Origin: Desulfosporosinus sp. I2
Lineage (GTDB): Bacteria > Bacillota > Desulfitobacteriia > Desulfitobacteriales > Desulfitobacteriaceae
Direction: 5' to 3'
Length of the DNA: 35,026 nt
Assembly (NCBI RefSeq): GCF_000960765.1
Contig: NZ_JYNH01000036.1
Span: 1 to 35,026, forward strand
Made by a program: the position numbers and the translations under genes. Below are positions 26,716 to 34,760 of this stretch, piece after piece (position 1 is the first letter of the stretch; each line of letters starts with the position of its first letter). Below the pieces are notes generated by a model. That model did no database searches and had not been told where the DNA came from. It worked only from the letters and a program-made list of their open reading frames with translations.

Positions 26716-28260
26716 ATGCCGAAAAGGACCTTTGTCTATGGTGCGACAATACTCTTAGGAGCAAATCTTTTCAACCGTTTGTTAGGCTTTGGCTATCAAT
26801 ATTTAATCATGAATAATATAGGTGGTGAAGCCTATGGTCTCTTCAATATGGTATTTCCGATCTATATGTTGGCCCTTGTCCTCACCACCGCTGGAATTCC
26901 GCTAGCCATAGCCAAAATGGTCTCAGAAGAAATATCCTTAGGACGAACGATAAATGCCCAATCGATCTTCCGATTAGCCCTCTTGCTACTCAGTATTTCA
27001 GGTGCCATCGTATCTATCGTCCTTTATTTTCTCGCCCCATACATCGCTCAACGGATCTTTCCTGACCCTAGGGTGATCAACGTTTTTCTTATTTGCACTC
27101 CGGCAATTTTTATCGTTTCTGTATCCTCAGTTTTTCGTGGTTACTTCCAAGGCCTACAGAATATGGTTCCTACGGCTATCAGCCAAATCTTTGAACAAAT
27201 AATCCGGGTCGTCGTGGGTTATACCGCTGCGATTCGACTTCTTGGTTATGGAGTCGAATGGGCTGCAACAGGTTTAGCTTCGGGAATGTTGGCCGGTGAA
27301 TTGATTGGACTGATTGCTATTATCTTTCAGTATCAAAGGGGCAAACCTAAACAAACTCGTGAGAGTCAGGGGCCTAGCTATTCCAAACGTCAAATTCTAA
27401 GTCGATTATGGCAATTAGCTTCTCCAGTAACAGCCGGCAGACTTCTTTCCACTGGTTTATCTTCTTTAGATGCCATTATCATCCCTATGCGTCTACAAGT
27501 TGCAGGATATGGGGCACACGAAGCTATAACCTTGTTTGGGCAGCTTGGAGGATCCGCTTTTACTTTACTTACCTTTCCTAGTGTCTTTACCTTTGCCTTA
27601 GCAACCTCACTAGTCCCCTCTATATCCGAAGCGGCTGTCCGACGGCAATTTCAAATTGTCCGAGCTCGAAGCGCCGAAGCTATTCGTTTAACAATTTTAA
27701 TCGGAATTCCGTGCCTTATTATCCTCTTTTATTTTTCCCGTCCCCTTACGGCCTTTTTTAAGAGTTCAGAAATCGCGCCAATTTTACGAGTATTAGCCTT
27801 AGGGGGCATCTTTTCGTATATACAACAAACCACAACGGGAATTCTACAGGGACTGGGGAAAGTTCAACTACCAGTCCTTCATTCCATCATTGCGGCTATT
27901 ATCCGTTTTCCCGTCTTAATATACCTCACCAGCCTTCCCCAGTGGGGTCTTAAAGGAACGGCATGGGCCTTTGTGCTAGGCTTTTTTATCATTGCCGCCC
28001 TAAATATAACAGCAATTACACGCTATACGGGAATGCCCTTAGATCTACAACGCTTTGTTCTCCAACCTTCTAGTGGGGGAGTTGGCATGTTGCTCGTGTT
28101 TCAATTCCTGGATCCTTTCTTAGGTGGACATATAGTAGGGTACATCGTGGAGTTTTCAATTGGAATAGCGGTTTACAATATAATCCTTTTTATAAATGGT
28201 GGAATAAGTTTAACAGATTTAAAGCGGCTTCCCTGGATTGGTAAGTTTCTTCCTATCTAG
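26716..28260 (+). CDS. SpoVB/MurJ-family polysaccharide or lipid flippase
   Basis: 514 residues, about 14 predicted membrane helices across the whole length, as expected for MOP-superfamily flippases of the MATE/Wzx/SpoVB type. The N-terminus (N-R-L-L-G-F ... I-G-G-E-A-Y-G-L-F-N-M) and S-S-V-F-R-G-Y-F-Q-G-L-Q-N-M-V-P-T match stage V sporulation protein B relatives, which act in spore cortex peptidoglycan synthesis. Start ATG 26716 is chosen for GGAGG 5 bases upstream; a TTG at 26698 has none. Converges with the small membrane protein gene (4 bases apart). SpoVB versus another MurJ-like flippase is not certain; sporulation genes elsewhere in the window favour SpoVB-like. Confidence 0.85.
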   Translation: MPKRTFVYGATILLGANLFNRLLGFGYQYLIMNNIGGEAYGLFNMVFPIYMLALVLTTAGIPLAIAKMVSEEISLGRTINAQSIFRLALLLLSISGAIVSIVLYFLAPYIAQRIFPDPRVINVFLICTPAIFIVSVSSVFRGYFQGLQNMVPTAISQIFEQIIRVVVGYTAAIRLLGYGVEWAATGLASGMLAGELIGLIAIIFQYQRGKPKQTRESQGPSYSKRQILSRLWQLASPVTAGRLLSTGLSSLDAIIIPMRLQVAGYGAHEAITLFGQLGGSAFTLLTFPSVFTFALATSLVPSISEAAVRRQFQIVRARSAEAIRLTILIGIPCLIILFYFSRPLTAFFKSSEIAPILRVLALGGIFSYIQQTTTGILQGLGKVQLPVLHSIIAAIIRFPVLIYLTSLPQWGLKGTAWAFVLGFFIIAALNITAITRYTGMPLDLQRFVLQPSSGGVGMLLVFQFLDPFLGGHIVGYIVEFSIGIAVYNIILFINGGISLTDLKRLPWIGKFLPI

Positions 28261-28263
28261 TCG

Positions 28264-28521
28264 CTATTTCCACAAGCGACGAATTTGTGCACCCCATTGC
28301 CAATATGTTAAAAGAAACATCACAACAGCAAACAATAAAGCTAGGATTTTATAGACAAAATAGACTTTGATGACCGTCAGAAAAACCATAACTAGACCTA
28401 ATAAAGCGGGTATGCTCAAAAGCTTGAGGTATGAGTTTGGTCTTTCTTTTTTATTAAAGCTGGGATAGGAAAAAAAGATTACAAAAAGAATAAAGTAAAA
28501 CACAAACGTGCCCATAATCAT
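28264..28521 (-). CDS. Small hydrophobic membrane protein
   Basis: 85 residues from ATG 28521 (GGAGG 7 bases upstream; the frame extends to ATG 28560 without a ribosome binding site). Three hydrophobic segments: about 3-18, 34-52 and 56-74, with a K-K-E-R loop between the first two and a basic tail R-R-L-W-K. Not recognised. Convergent with the flippase gene; no terminator visible between them. Confidence 0.65.
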   Translation of the reverse strand: MIMGTFVFYFILFVIFFSYPSFNKKERPNSYLKLLSIPALLGLVMVFLTVIKVYFVYKILALLFAVVMFLLTYWQWGAQIRRLWK

Positions 28522-28636
28522 ACAAAATCCTCCATTAGTAAAATGACTTATTGTATCCATTATTTAAGCATTATAAACCATCCCAGAAATGTAAATACTA
28601 CAATTGTCTCAGAGATTAAGAGAGGAGATGAACTTA

Positions 28637-28864
28637 ATGAGTCGGAAAAATAATAACAACAGTGGTATATTACCCCAATCCGTCTTGGAGCAATTCAAAT
28701 GGGAAGTTGCGGATGAATTAGGATTAAGTTCAAAGATCAAGTCTCAAGGCTGGGAAAACATGACCTCTCGAGAATGTGGGCATGTAGGAGGCCGAATCGG
28801 TGGTAGCATGGTCAAAACCATGATTCGGAGAGCAAAGGAATCTCTGAACACACCTGTTGAGTAA
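28637..28864 (+). CDS. Alpha/beta-type small acid-soluble spore protein
   Basis: 75 residues. Contains the two SASP signatures: K-W-E-V-A-D-E-L-G-L (including the E/xx germination protease site region) and E-C-G-H-V-G-G-R-I-G-G-S-M-V-K-T-M-I. The protein coats DNA in the dormant spore, protects it from UV and is degraded by Gpr on germination. GAGGAG lies 9 bases upstream of ATG 28637. Expression from a forespore sigma-G promoter is expected, but I could not find a convincing one. This gene shows that the host forms endospores. Confidence 0.92.
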   Translation: MSRKNNNNSGILPQSVLEQFKWEVADELGLSSKIKSQGWENMTSRECGHVGGRIGGSMVKTMIRRAKESLNTPVE

Positions 28865-28897
28865 CCTTTAGATTTCTACTAACGTGACGTGACGTAT

Positions 28898-28930
28898 AAA
28901 GGAGTACAGAAAGATTCTGTACTCCTTTAT
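28898..28930. terminator. Bidirectional terminator between SASP gene and surE
   Basis: 14-bp perfect stem (28898-28911 with 28915-28928), 3-base loop, T-rich tail on the plus strand and A/T flanks on the other. Sits directly between convergent stops. Confidence 0.8.
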
Positions 28931-29710
28931 TTAGTCCCTCTTGACAAATATTGTCCCGGATTCTTCTAAACAGGTTTGCCATGTTTCAAGACATTTATAA
29001 TCCGTCAAATCACTATGCATCGGAGTAATAGAAATAAAATCCTCTTGGATCGCTCTATGATCAGTATCCGTTTCGAGATCTTGAATTAAATTTCCACACT
29101 GCCAATAGTAGGTTCTTCCGTGAGGGTCAACCCGTTGCTCAAACACATTTTCATAGACAGTTTTGCCTAATTTAGTAACCTTTGTTCCGCGCCACTCTGC
29201 TTCGACTTTACCCGGAAAATTAATATTCATCAGTCCCTCATGATAGGAATCAACGAGTAAATCAAGGTGCTCAGCGATAAAAATTGCCGAGGGTTCGAAG
29301 TCTTTAAATTCATAACTTGCGAGAGATACTGCTAAGGAAGGAATCCCGAGAATAACCCCCTCCATTGCTGCAGAAACCGTTCCCGAATAAAAAACATCCG
29401 TTCCTAAGTTTGAGCCTTGATTAATACCTGAGATCAGGAGATCAGGCTTAGAGATAAGTCCGCCTTGAATTGCAATTTTTACACAATCTGAAGGTGTGCC
29501 GCTAATTGCATACCCCTTTTGCTCCCCCTCTAAATCATGTTTGTTTAGAAACAAGGGCTGAAACAAGGTGATAGAATGCCCTGTGGCCGAACGCTGACCC
29601 TCTGGGGCAACAATACTAATTTCATGCTTCGTATATTTCCTAAGCGCGCGATATAATGATTGAATCCCAGGCGCATGGTAGCCATCGTCATTAGTCAGTA
29701 AAATATGCAT
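28931..29710 (-). CDS. surE: 5'/3'-nucleotidase SurE
   Basis: 259 residues. Metal motif M-x-I-L-L-T-N-D-D-G at the N-terminus (the adjacent Asp pair binds the metal), A-P-x-x-Q-R-S-A-T-G-H-S-I-T, S-G-I-N-Q-G-S-N-L-G and Y-S-G-T-V-S-A-A-M-E-G. It dephosphorylates nucleoside 5'/3'-monophosphates and short polyphosphates and has been tied to stationary-phase survival. Start ATG 29710 with GGGGGA 6 bases upstream gives the usual M-H-I-L-L-T-N-D-D-G. A GTG at 29728 overlaps the stop of the YpmA gene and would add six odd residues. Last gene of the long queD-to-surE run. Confidence 0.95.
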   Translation of the reverse strand: MHILLTNDDGYHAPGIQSLYRALRKYTKHEISIVAPEGQRSATGHSITLFQPLFLNKHDLEGEQKGYAISGTPSDCVKIAIQGGLISKPDLLISGINQGSNLGTDVFYSGTVSAAMEGVILGIPSLAVSLASYEFKDFEPSAIFIAEHLDLLVDSYHEGLMNINFPGKVEAEWRGTKVTKLGKTVYENVFEQRVDPHGRTYYWQCGNLIQDLETDTDHRAIQEDFISITPMHSDLTDYKCLETWQTCLEESGTIFVKRD

Positions 29711-29724
29711 CCGTATTCCCCCGC

Positions 29725-29919
29725 TCACTCTACTTCATAGACCGATATCACCATTTTATCGTCCTTTTTAGTCAACCCAAACATGAGTTGATGATCCTTC
29801 AAATTCTTATTTAGAAAATCAACTACTTTATAAAGTTCACCATTTACGCTAAGACGCTGAGAGGCAATAAGCTCTATTTTCCCTTGACGATGGGACGGAT
29901 TTGCATGATGTTCCTCCAT
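29725..29919 (-). CDS. YpmA-like protein (DUF4264)
   Basis: 64 residues. Y-K-V-V-D-F-L-N-K-N-L-K-D and L-M-F-G-L match the small YpmA family of sporeforming Firmicutes. Likely cytoplasmic; function unknown. AGAGG lies 5 bases before the ATG. It follows folE by 55 bases and precedes surE by 14, so it is probably in the same transcript. Confidence 0.8.
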   Translation of the reverse strand: MEEHHANPSHRQGKIELIASQRLSVNGELYKVVDFLNKNLKDHQLMFGLTKKDDKMVISVYEVE

Positions 29920-29974
29920 TGTAACCTCTTCTCCACTTCTAAGATTCCCACTTCTTGGAACTAGGAGTTTTCAA

Positions 29975-30547
29975 TTAGCGTTTGTGTCCTTGAATTAGGG
30001 AAAACGCTTCTGATCTTGTGATGGGGTTCGTTTTAAAGATCCCCCGTACAGCCGAAGTTAACGTTTGAGAGCCTGCCTTCTTAACCCCTCGCATGGTCAT
30101 ACACATATGTTCTGCCTCGATGACCACCAAAACGCCGAGTGGGGTTAGCTCTCCCATGATGGCATCTGCGATTTGGGACGTCAAGCGTTCTTGAAGCTGA
30201 GGTCGGCGTGCAAATCCTTCAACGACGCGAGCGAACTTTGACAACCCAGTTATCTTTCCTTTCCGCGGAATATAGGCAACATGGGCCTTACCATAAAACG
30301 GAACAAGGTGATGTTCACACATGGAATAAACAGGAATATCCTTCACGATAACCATCTCTTCATGTTCTTCAGAAAATTGAACGTTTAGATGTCGACTAGG
30401 ATCTTCATGTAACCCTGAAAAAACTTCTGCATACATCCTAGCCACACGTTTCGGTGTGTCCCTTAACCCTTCACGTTCAGGATCTTCGCCAATAGCCTCT
30501 AAAATCATGTATACGGCTTGCTCAATCTTTTCTAAATCCATCCCCAT
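29975..30547 (-). CDS. folE: GTP cyclohydrolase I (FolE)
   Basis: 190 residues, usual length. Converts GTP to 7,8-dihydroneopterin triphosphate, first step of both folate and preQ0 (queuosine) synthesis. Zinc ligands C77 and H80 (M-C-E-H-H-L-V-P-F) and C149 (H-M-C-M-T-M-R-G); catalytic H79. [10 protein letters not shown] and G-L-S-K-F-A-R signatures are present. AAAGGAG precedes the ATG by 10 bases. Its place after queD, queC and queE shows that it feeds the queuosine branch. Confidence 0.96.
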   Translation of the reverse strand: MGMDLEKIEQAVYMILEAIGEDPEREGLRDTPKRVARMYAEVFSGLHEDPSRHLNVQFSEEHEEMVIVKDIPVYSMCEHHLVPFYGKAHVAYIPRKGKITGLSKFARVVEGFARRPQLQERLTSQIADAIMGELTPLGVLVVIEAEHMCMTMRGVKKAGSQTLTSAVRGIFKTNPITRSEAFSLIQGHKR

Positions 30548-30605
30548 AATCTATTTTCTCCTTTACTCTATGGTTCCTTTAACAGCTTTAGCTGGACTAA
30601 TTCAT

Positions 30606-31337
30606 TTAAAGTTGCCCCATAAAAACGTGGGTTTGAGGGATAACTCGAACATTGCTGAGTTTTTCCAAAAAGAAACGTTGCCATTCTAAAAGCTGAATTG
30701 GTTTTGGAGCCTTTATTCCATGCGTTGGTGTAACTGGTTGAAGAATTGTTGGAATCAATGGGCGCACACCAACAATTAAATCACGAGCGATTTGAAGATT
30801 TAATAAACTAGTATCCTCTTGAACCACAAGTTTGACAAAGACATCCTTTTGCAGGCTATATCTTAAAAAAGTTTCATGAACATTCCAGAAAACCTGGTCA
30901 TCATAGGGTAGTTTAATATCCATGCTAATGATATCAATCCATGGTAATACTTGAAGCAGGGGTTCGGGTAAAGTCCCATTGGTCTCCAGGTAAATCGTTA
31001 TCCCTTTCTCTCGTAGCAAAGGCAACAAGACCTTAAGTTCGTTGGACCATAGTAAAGGCTCTCCTCCTGTAAGGCTTAGAGAATGATGAAGAGCAAAGTC
31101 ATAAGTTTCCAGAAGCCCGAGCAGTTTATCGAGAGCCACTGGATTATCCAATTGTTTAAATTGTTGAGTGCCGGATTCCAGCTCTATCCTTAACTGTGGT
31201 TGCTTTGAAGTTAGCGTATCACAATAAGGACACGATAAGTTACAGTTTGGTAGGCGCAAGAAAATTTGTCTGACCCCGACGTAAGGACCTTCCCCTTGGA
31301 TCGATGAGAAAATTTCTGTAACGGGTAGCTCAAGCAT
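30606..31337 (-). CDS. queE: 7-carboxy-7-deazaguanine synthase QueE (radical SAM)
   Basis: 243 residues. Ring-contracting radical SAM enzyme converting 6-carboxy-tetrahydropterin to 7-carboxy-7-deazaguanine. The cluster motif is C32-x3-C36-x2-C39 (N-C-N-L-S-C-P-Y-C-D-T). F-S-S-I-Q-G-E-G-P-Y-V-G at the start and S-L-T-G-G-E-P-L-L-W around 90-100 are typical. Start ATG overlaps the preceding stop as TAATG; GAGGGG lies 7 bases upstream. Confidence 0.95.
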   Translation of the reverse strand: MLELPVTEIFSSIQGEGPYVGVRQIFLRLPNCNLSCPYCDTLTSKQPQLRIELESGTQQFKQLDNPVALDKLLGLLETYDFALHHSLSLTGGEPLLWSNELKVLLPLLREKGITIYLETNGTLPEPLLQVLPWIDIISMDIKLPYDDQVFWNVHETFLRYSLQKDVFVKLVVQEDTSLLNLQIARDLIVGVRPLIPTILQPVTPTHGIKAPKPIQLLEWQRFFLEKLSNVRVIPQTHVFMGQL

Positions 31338-31894
31338 TAAGATACCCCTCTAACTTTACAACGCGCAAGGCGCATAGATAAAACCTCATCACAGTAATGT
31401 CTAGCAACGTTCTCTCCAAACCCTAATACATCTTGAACCTTAAGATTAGCCAAACCTATGGTCGGAATTGGCGTATTCTTATTTGAGACATTTAACCCGC
31501 AATGAATCATAGTCGATACGGGAGAAAGTGTACTAATGCTCACAGAAAGCTTATTATCTACTTCGTAGAGATCATCCCCACTCCGGCTTAGGGTTCTCAC
31601 TCCAAGCTTTTCTAGTTCTTCCTTGATCGAAGCAATTAGTAACCGTTGCCGAATAATCGTCTTTTCTAAATCCATGTCAAAATGTTCCACAATAAAATGC
31701 AACATGTCCTCGCTATAGATCCAGTCTTTCGCTAAGACATCTTCCATATCCACCATCTCGTCTTGTTCTACGCGACACGAGCCACGGAATACGCTCACAC
31801 TGTCCCCCATCAAGCCAAAGTTCTTATAGGCAAACAAGGATTGAAGTTGAGTGCCATCATAGTTGAGAGGGGTGCGCAGGACAGTATAGTTCAT
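31337..31894 (-). CDS. DUF366 family protein within the preQ0 operon
   Basis: 185 residues. Y-K-N-F-G-L-M-G-D-S-V-S-V-F-R-G, V-D-M-E-D-V, M-L-H-F-I-V-E-H-F-D and I-R-Q-R-L-L match what I know as DUF366. No membrane segment and no QueF catalytic pattern. Function unknown; the translational overlap with queE (TAATG) and the flanking queC tie it to deazaguanine metabolism. ATG 31894 has GAGGG 7 bases upstream; a TTG at 31945 adds 17 residues without support. Confidence 0.85.
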   Translation of the reverse strand: MNYTVLRTPLNYDGTQLQSLFAYKNFGLMGDSVSVFRGSCRVEQDEMVDMEDVLAKDWIYSEDMLHFIVEHFDMDLEKTIIRQRLLIASIKEELEKLGVRTLSRSGDDLYEVDNKLSVSISTLSPVSTMIHCGLNVSNKNTPIPTIGLANLKVQDVLGFGENVARHYCDEVLSMRLARCKVRGVS

Positions 31895-31956
31895 GACCAT
31901 TCCCTCTTTCCAAGTCTTTGATTTTGAAATCTTTTCAAGCCACAAAGTCTAACTAC

Positions 31957-32655
31957 TTATACGGAACCAAACAGTTGGGTTACAAGTCTATCAGCTTCAT
32001 TGGCAAGGAGAGCCCTCTTAAGCCTTTGACAGCTTTCACACTGTCCGCATATTCTTTCTCCGCTCTCATAACAGCTCCATATATATTCAAAAGGGACGTG
32101 CAAGCGCAGCCCTTCTCGAACAATTTCCCTTTTCGTAAGAATCGAAGTTTCACTGACTACTGTTACATGATTTTGGGTAGAAAAAGTGAAGCATCGGTTT
32201 ATGGCAGCCATGAATTCTAGTGAGTTATCTGGAAAGGTCGCCGCTTCCTCACTGTTAAAACCCGTGATTAACACCGCTTGTTCGCCCATATTTTCAGCAT
32301 ATACAGCTGCAATATTCAGAAATAAGCCATTGCGATTGGGAACCCATACCTGACGTGCACTTTTTTGGGCTTGCCCTTCAAGATCATCAAGTTCACGGAA
32401 TTCCAAAAGTGGCAATTCCTCAGAGCGATTAACAAGAGCAGAAAAGGTCTGTTCTTGCAAAAAAGGCAAGGAAACAACTTTATGGGGAATGTGATAATAC
32501 TCTGCTAAATTTCTCGCTGCAGAAATTTCCTGTTCATTGGCCCTTTGCCCATAATCAAAGGTAATGGCTAAATCCACGGCATGCTTTTCTAAATAAAGTG
32601 CCATGGCCACCGTTGAGTCCAAACCACCCGAAAGAAGTACAATTCCCGACATCAT
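31957..32655 (-). CDS. queC: 7-cyano-7-deazaguanine synthase QueC
   Basis: 232 residues. ATP-dependent conversion of 7-carboxy-7-deazaguanine to preQ0. PP-loop S-G-G-L-D-S at 9-14; zinc site C195, C203, C206, C209 (C-Y-E-S-G-E-R-I-C-G-Q-C-E-S-C). Its ATG overlaps the queD stop as ATGA. The next ATG (32652) is equally possible, since AAGGAGG is very close. DUF366 follows after 62 bases. Confidence 0.96.
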   Translation of the reverse strand: MMSGIVLLSGGLDSTVAMALYLEKHAVDLAITFDYGQRANEQEISAARNLAEYYHIPHKVVSLPFLQEQTFSALVNRSEELPLLEFRELDDLEGQAQKSARQVWVPNRNGLFLNIAAVYAENMGEQAVLITGFNSEEAATFPDNSLEFMAAINRCFTFSTQNHVTVVSETSILTKREIVREGLRLHVPFEYIWSCYESGERICGQCESCQRLKRALLANEADRLVTQLFGSV

Positions 32656-33032
32656 CCATCCTCCTTAAAAAGAGCCCATGTATCGGGGGATTCGTAAACT
32701 TTAACCCATGTTAAACGCTTATCAATTAGCACGATATCTTTTTTGAATTCCCGATATAAAAATTGTGCAATATTTTCAGCGGTTGGATTAACCCCTTGTA
32801 CCCCAAAAGCTGGGAAATCATTTAACAAGCTATGATCCAATATCTGCAAATATTTTCGAATGGACTGCTTTACAAGACTAAAATCGATCAGCATTCCCAG
32901 ATTATCCAGTGATTGACCTTCAATACAGACTTCAACATCCCAACGGTGACCATGTAAGTTAGCACAATCACCCTCATAATTCCTGATAAAATGAGCAGCA
33001 TCAAAATGCGCTCGAACACATACCTGAAACAT
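32652..33032 (-). CDS. queD: 6-carboxy-5,6,7,8-tetrahydropterin synthase QueD
   Basis: 126 residues. Makes 6-carboxy-tetrahydropterin from dihydroneopterin triphosphate. Zinc ligands H14, H27 and H29, catalytic C23 (C-A-N-L-H-G-H). ATG 33032 with AAGGAG 6 bases upstream; an earlier TTG at 33053 would swallow that ribosome binding site. First gene of the preQ0 operon. In the 140-base leader I see a possible TTGATA-17-AATAAT promoter and no convincing preQ1 riboswitch. Confidence 0.95.
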   Translation of the reverse strand: MFQVCVRAHFDAAHFIRNYEGDCANLHGHRWDVEVCIEGQSLDNLGMLIDFSLVKQSIRKYLQILDHSLLNDFPAFGVQGVNPTAENIAQFLYREFKKDIVLIDKRLTWVKVYESPDTWALFKEDG

Positions 33033-33174
33033 TTCGCACTCCTTATATGACAAATTACATTTTATTCTACCATTATTATTTACAAAAGAAAATGAAATAT
33101 CAATAAAATAGCAAACTGATCTCTGGCTCCAAGGCTAAAGTCTATATAAATAATCGTTGCGACTTAATCCCAAA

Positions 33175-33221
33175 AAGGAACCTTCAGATGGAGTTTATTA
33201 AACTCTATCCGAAGGTTCCTT
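33175..33221 (-). terminator. Long terminator of the TPR gene; copy 2 of a dispersed hairpin
   Basis: 22-bp stem (33175-33196 with 33200-33221), ATT loop, one A-C mismatch and one G-T wobble, followed on the minus strand by TTTTT. Its core (CTTCAGATGGAGTTT and AAACTCTATCCGAAG) is nearly the palindrome found at 26643-26674. Confidence 0.85.
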
Positions 33222-33234
33222 GAAGTCTTTTCAA

Positions 33235-34401
33235 TTATGCAAGCTTCAATGCCTTATTAAAGCAATCGATTGCCGTATCAAATTGATCGATTTGGTCATA
33301 AATATTACCCAATAAAGCCCATCCTGCCGAATGGTTTGGATCTATTTGAGTTAATTGATTCAATAATTCAATCCCTTCCTGCCAATTACCTTTTCGAGTA
33401 AGGCAAACACTCAAATTGTAGAGAAGTAGGGGATGGTTAGGTGTCAATTCCAAAGCTTTTCGATAATACTCTGCGGCTTTTCTTGTCCGACCTTGATGAA
33501 CCAATGTAAAAGCCAAATTATTAAGCAAAATCGGATCAGTCGGAAAGAGGGTTATGGCGCGATCTAGCAGTTTTAAAGCATCTTGAGAACGGCCTAAATT
33601 TTGATAGACAGCTGCTAAATTACTTAATGAATCATAGTGATCTGGCTCGTATTTTAAGGTAAATTTATAATATTGAATTCCTTTTTTGATCTGATCGTTT
33701 TGAATATAACAATACGCTAATCTTGCCGCCAAATCTATGGTACCACCGTAGCGAAGCGCTTTTTCAAAACTATGACAAGCATCAGACAATTGTTCTAAAA
33801 TTAAATGCATCTCGGCCTTCATTTCCCAATATAACGATTCACGCGGTCGTAGTTGACAGCATCCCTGAAAACACCTTAAGGCTTCCAAATGTTGTTCGTG
33901 ATAAGCGTAAATCATTCCTAGACGATAATTGGTTTCCACCTTCTGAGGTGCTGAACGCAAGGAATTATCAAGTGCTTTAATCGCCTCTTGCCAATCTCCA
34001 AGTTCTAAGTAGATATCGGCAAGTAAATCCCAATATAGCGCTTTCTGAGGTAACTCCTTAATGGCTCGTTCAATCTTTTCCTTAGCCTGTGGTATAAGTG
34101 CTTGTCCTAGATAACACTTGGCGAGTAAATAATTTATCTCATGTATAGGATCATTTTGCTCATAATCCAGACTTTCCAAATAATCTCTTGCTTCTTGAAA
34201 TGCTTGAAATTCTATTAATTGGTGTACCAACCTTAAACGTAACTTTGGCGATTCTTGATTTAGTAAATCCACCCAATTCCGGATTGCTTCGTCGGTTTTA
34301 CCGAATCGATGATACCATTTGGCTTGGAAAGAATTCCAAACATATGAACTTTGAAGAGAAGGCCATTTCTGTTTTCGCTGCGAGGCTAAAGGTAGAGCCA
34401 T
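33235..34401 (-). CDS. Tetratricopeptide repeat protein
   Basis: 388 residues made almost entirely of TPR units of 34 residues, about ten. Typical repeats: A-L-Y-W-D-L-L-A-D-I-Y-L-E-L-G-D-W-Q-E-A-I-K, L-L-N-N-L-A-F-T-L-V-H-Q-G-R-T-R-K-A-A-E-Y-Y and G-W-A-L-L-G-N-I-Y-D. No signal peptide. TPR arrays are scaffolds for protein partners; the partner is unknown. GGGGCGG-type ribosome binding site before the ATG. Ends in a strong terminator, so it is a separate unit from the preQ0 operon. Confidence 0.9.
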   Translation of the reverse strand: MALPLASQRKQKWPSLQSSYVWNSFQAKWYHRFGKTDEAIRNWVDLLNQESPKLRLRLVHQLIEFQAFQEARDYLESLDYEQNDPIHEINYLLAKCYLGQALIPQAKEKIERAIKELPQKALYWDLLADIYLELGDWQEAIKALDNSLRSAPQKVETNYRLGMIYAYHEQHLEALRCFQGCCQLRPRESLYWEMKAEMHLILEQLSDACHSFEKALRYGGTIDLAARLAYCYIQNDQIKKGIQYYKFTLKYEPDHYDSLSNLAAVYQNLGRSQDALKLLDRAITLFPTDPILLNNLAFTLVHQGRTRKAAEYYRKALELTPNHPLLLYNLSVCLTRKGNWQEGIELLNQLTQIDPNHSAGWALLGNIYDQIDQFDTAIDCFNKALKLA

Positions 34402-34760
34402 AATTTCCGCCCCTTTATCTACTTATTTTCCATTATTTACCTTCTCCGTTCCCCTCGTTTTCCCCTCCTCATAATTCCAAAAATCGTACGTCAAATACCA
34501 TTTAAATCTACATCGATTCGCAAATAGAGACCGTATATCCGCTCTCCTCGTCAGGTTTCCAGGGTTCTAACTTTCTTACTTTTTTATATTTCTTTATTTC
34601 TTTATTTATTTCTTTATTTCTTTTATTATTTCTTTATTTCTTTTTATTATTTTGATAATCCTTTGATTGATGTTCAGTTGTATAAATGACTTATACTAGT
34701 TTTAAGTTTAATTTATAGTGTTTTGCCGACGAAAAACTATAAATTAAAAGAAGAGACACG
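34402..34760. other. 360-base gap with a pyrimidine-rich TTTCTTTATT tandem tract
   Basis: No gene seen between the Fur-family stop and the TPR start. From 34579 to 34654 the sequence is an irregular tandem of TTTCTTTATT units on the plus strand, hence purine-rich A/G on the transcribed minus strand. An A+T-rich inverted repeat (34707-34719 with 34736-34748) lies just past the Fur-family gene and may end its transcript. Confidence 0.6.

Noticed and set aside
33033-33174. preQ1 riboswitch in front of queD
   Set aside because: The operon makes preQ0, so I looked for preQ1-I and preQ1-II consensus elements on the minus strand; none was convincing.
34579-34654. CRISPR-like or other ordered repeat array
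   Set aside because: Units vary in length and are simple sequence; there are no spacers.
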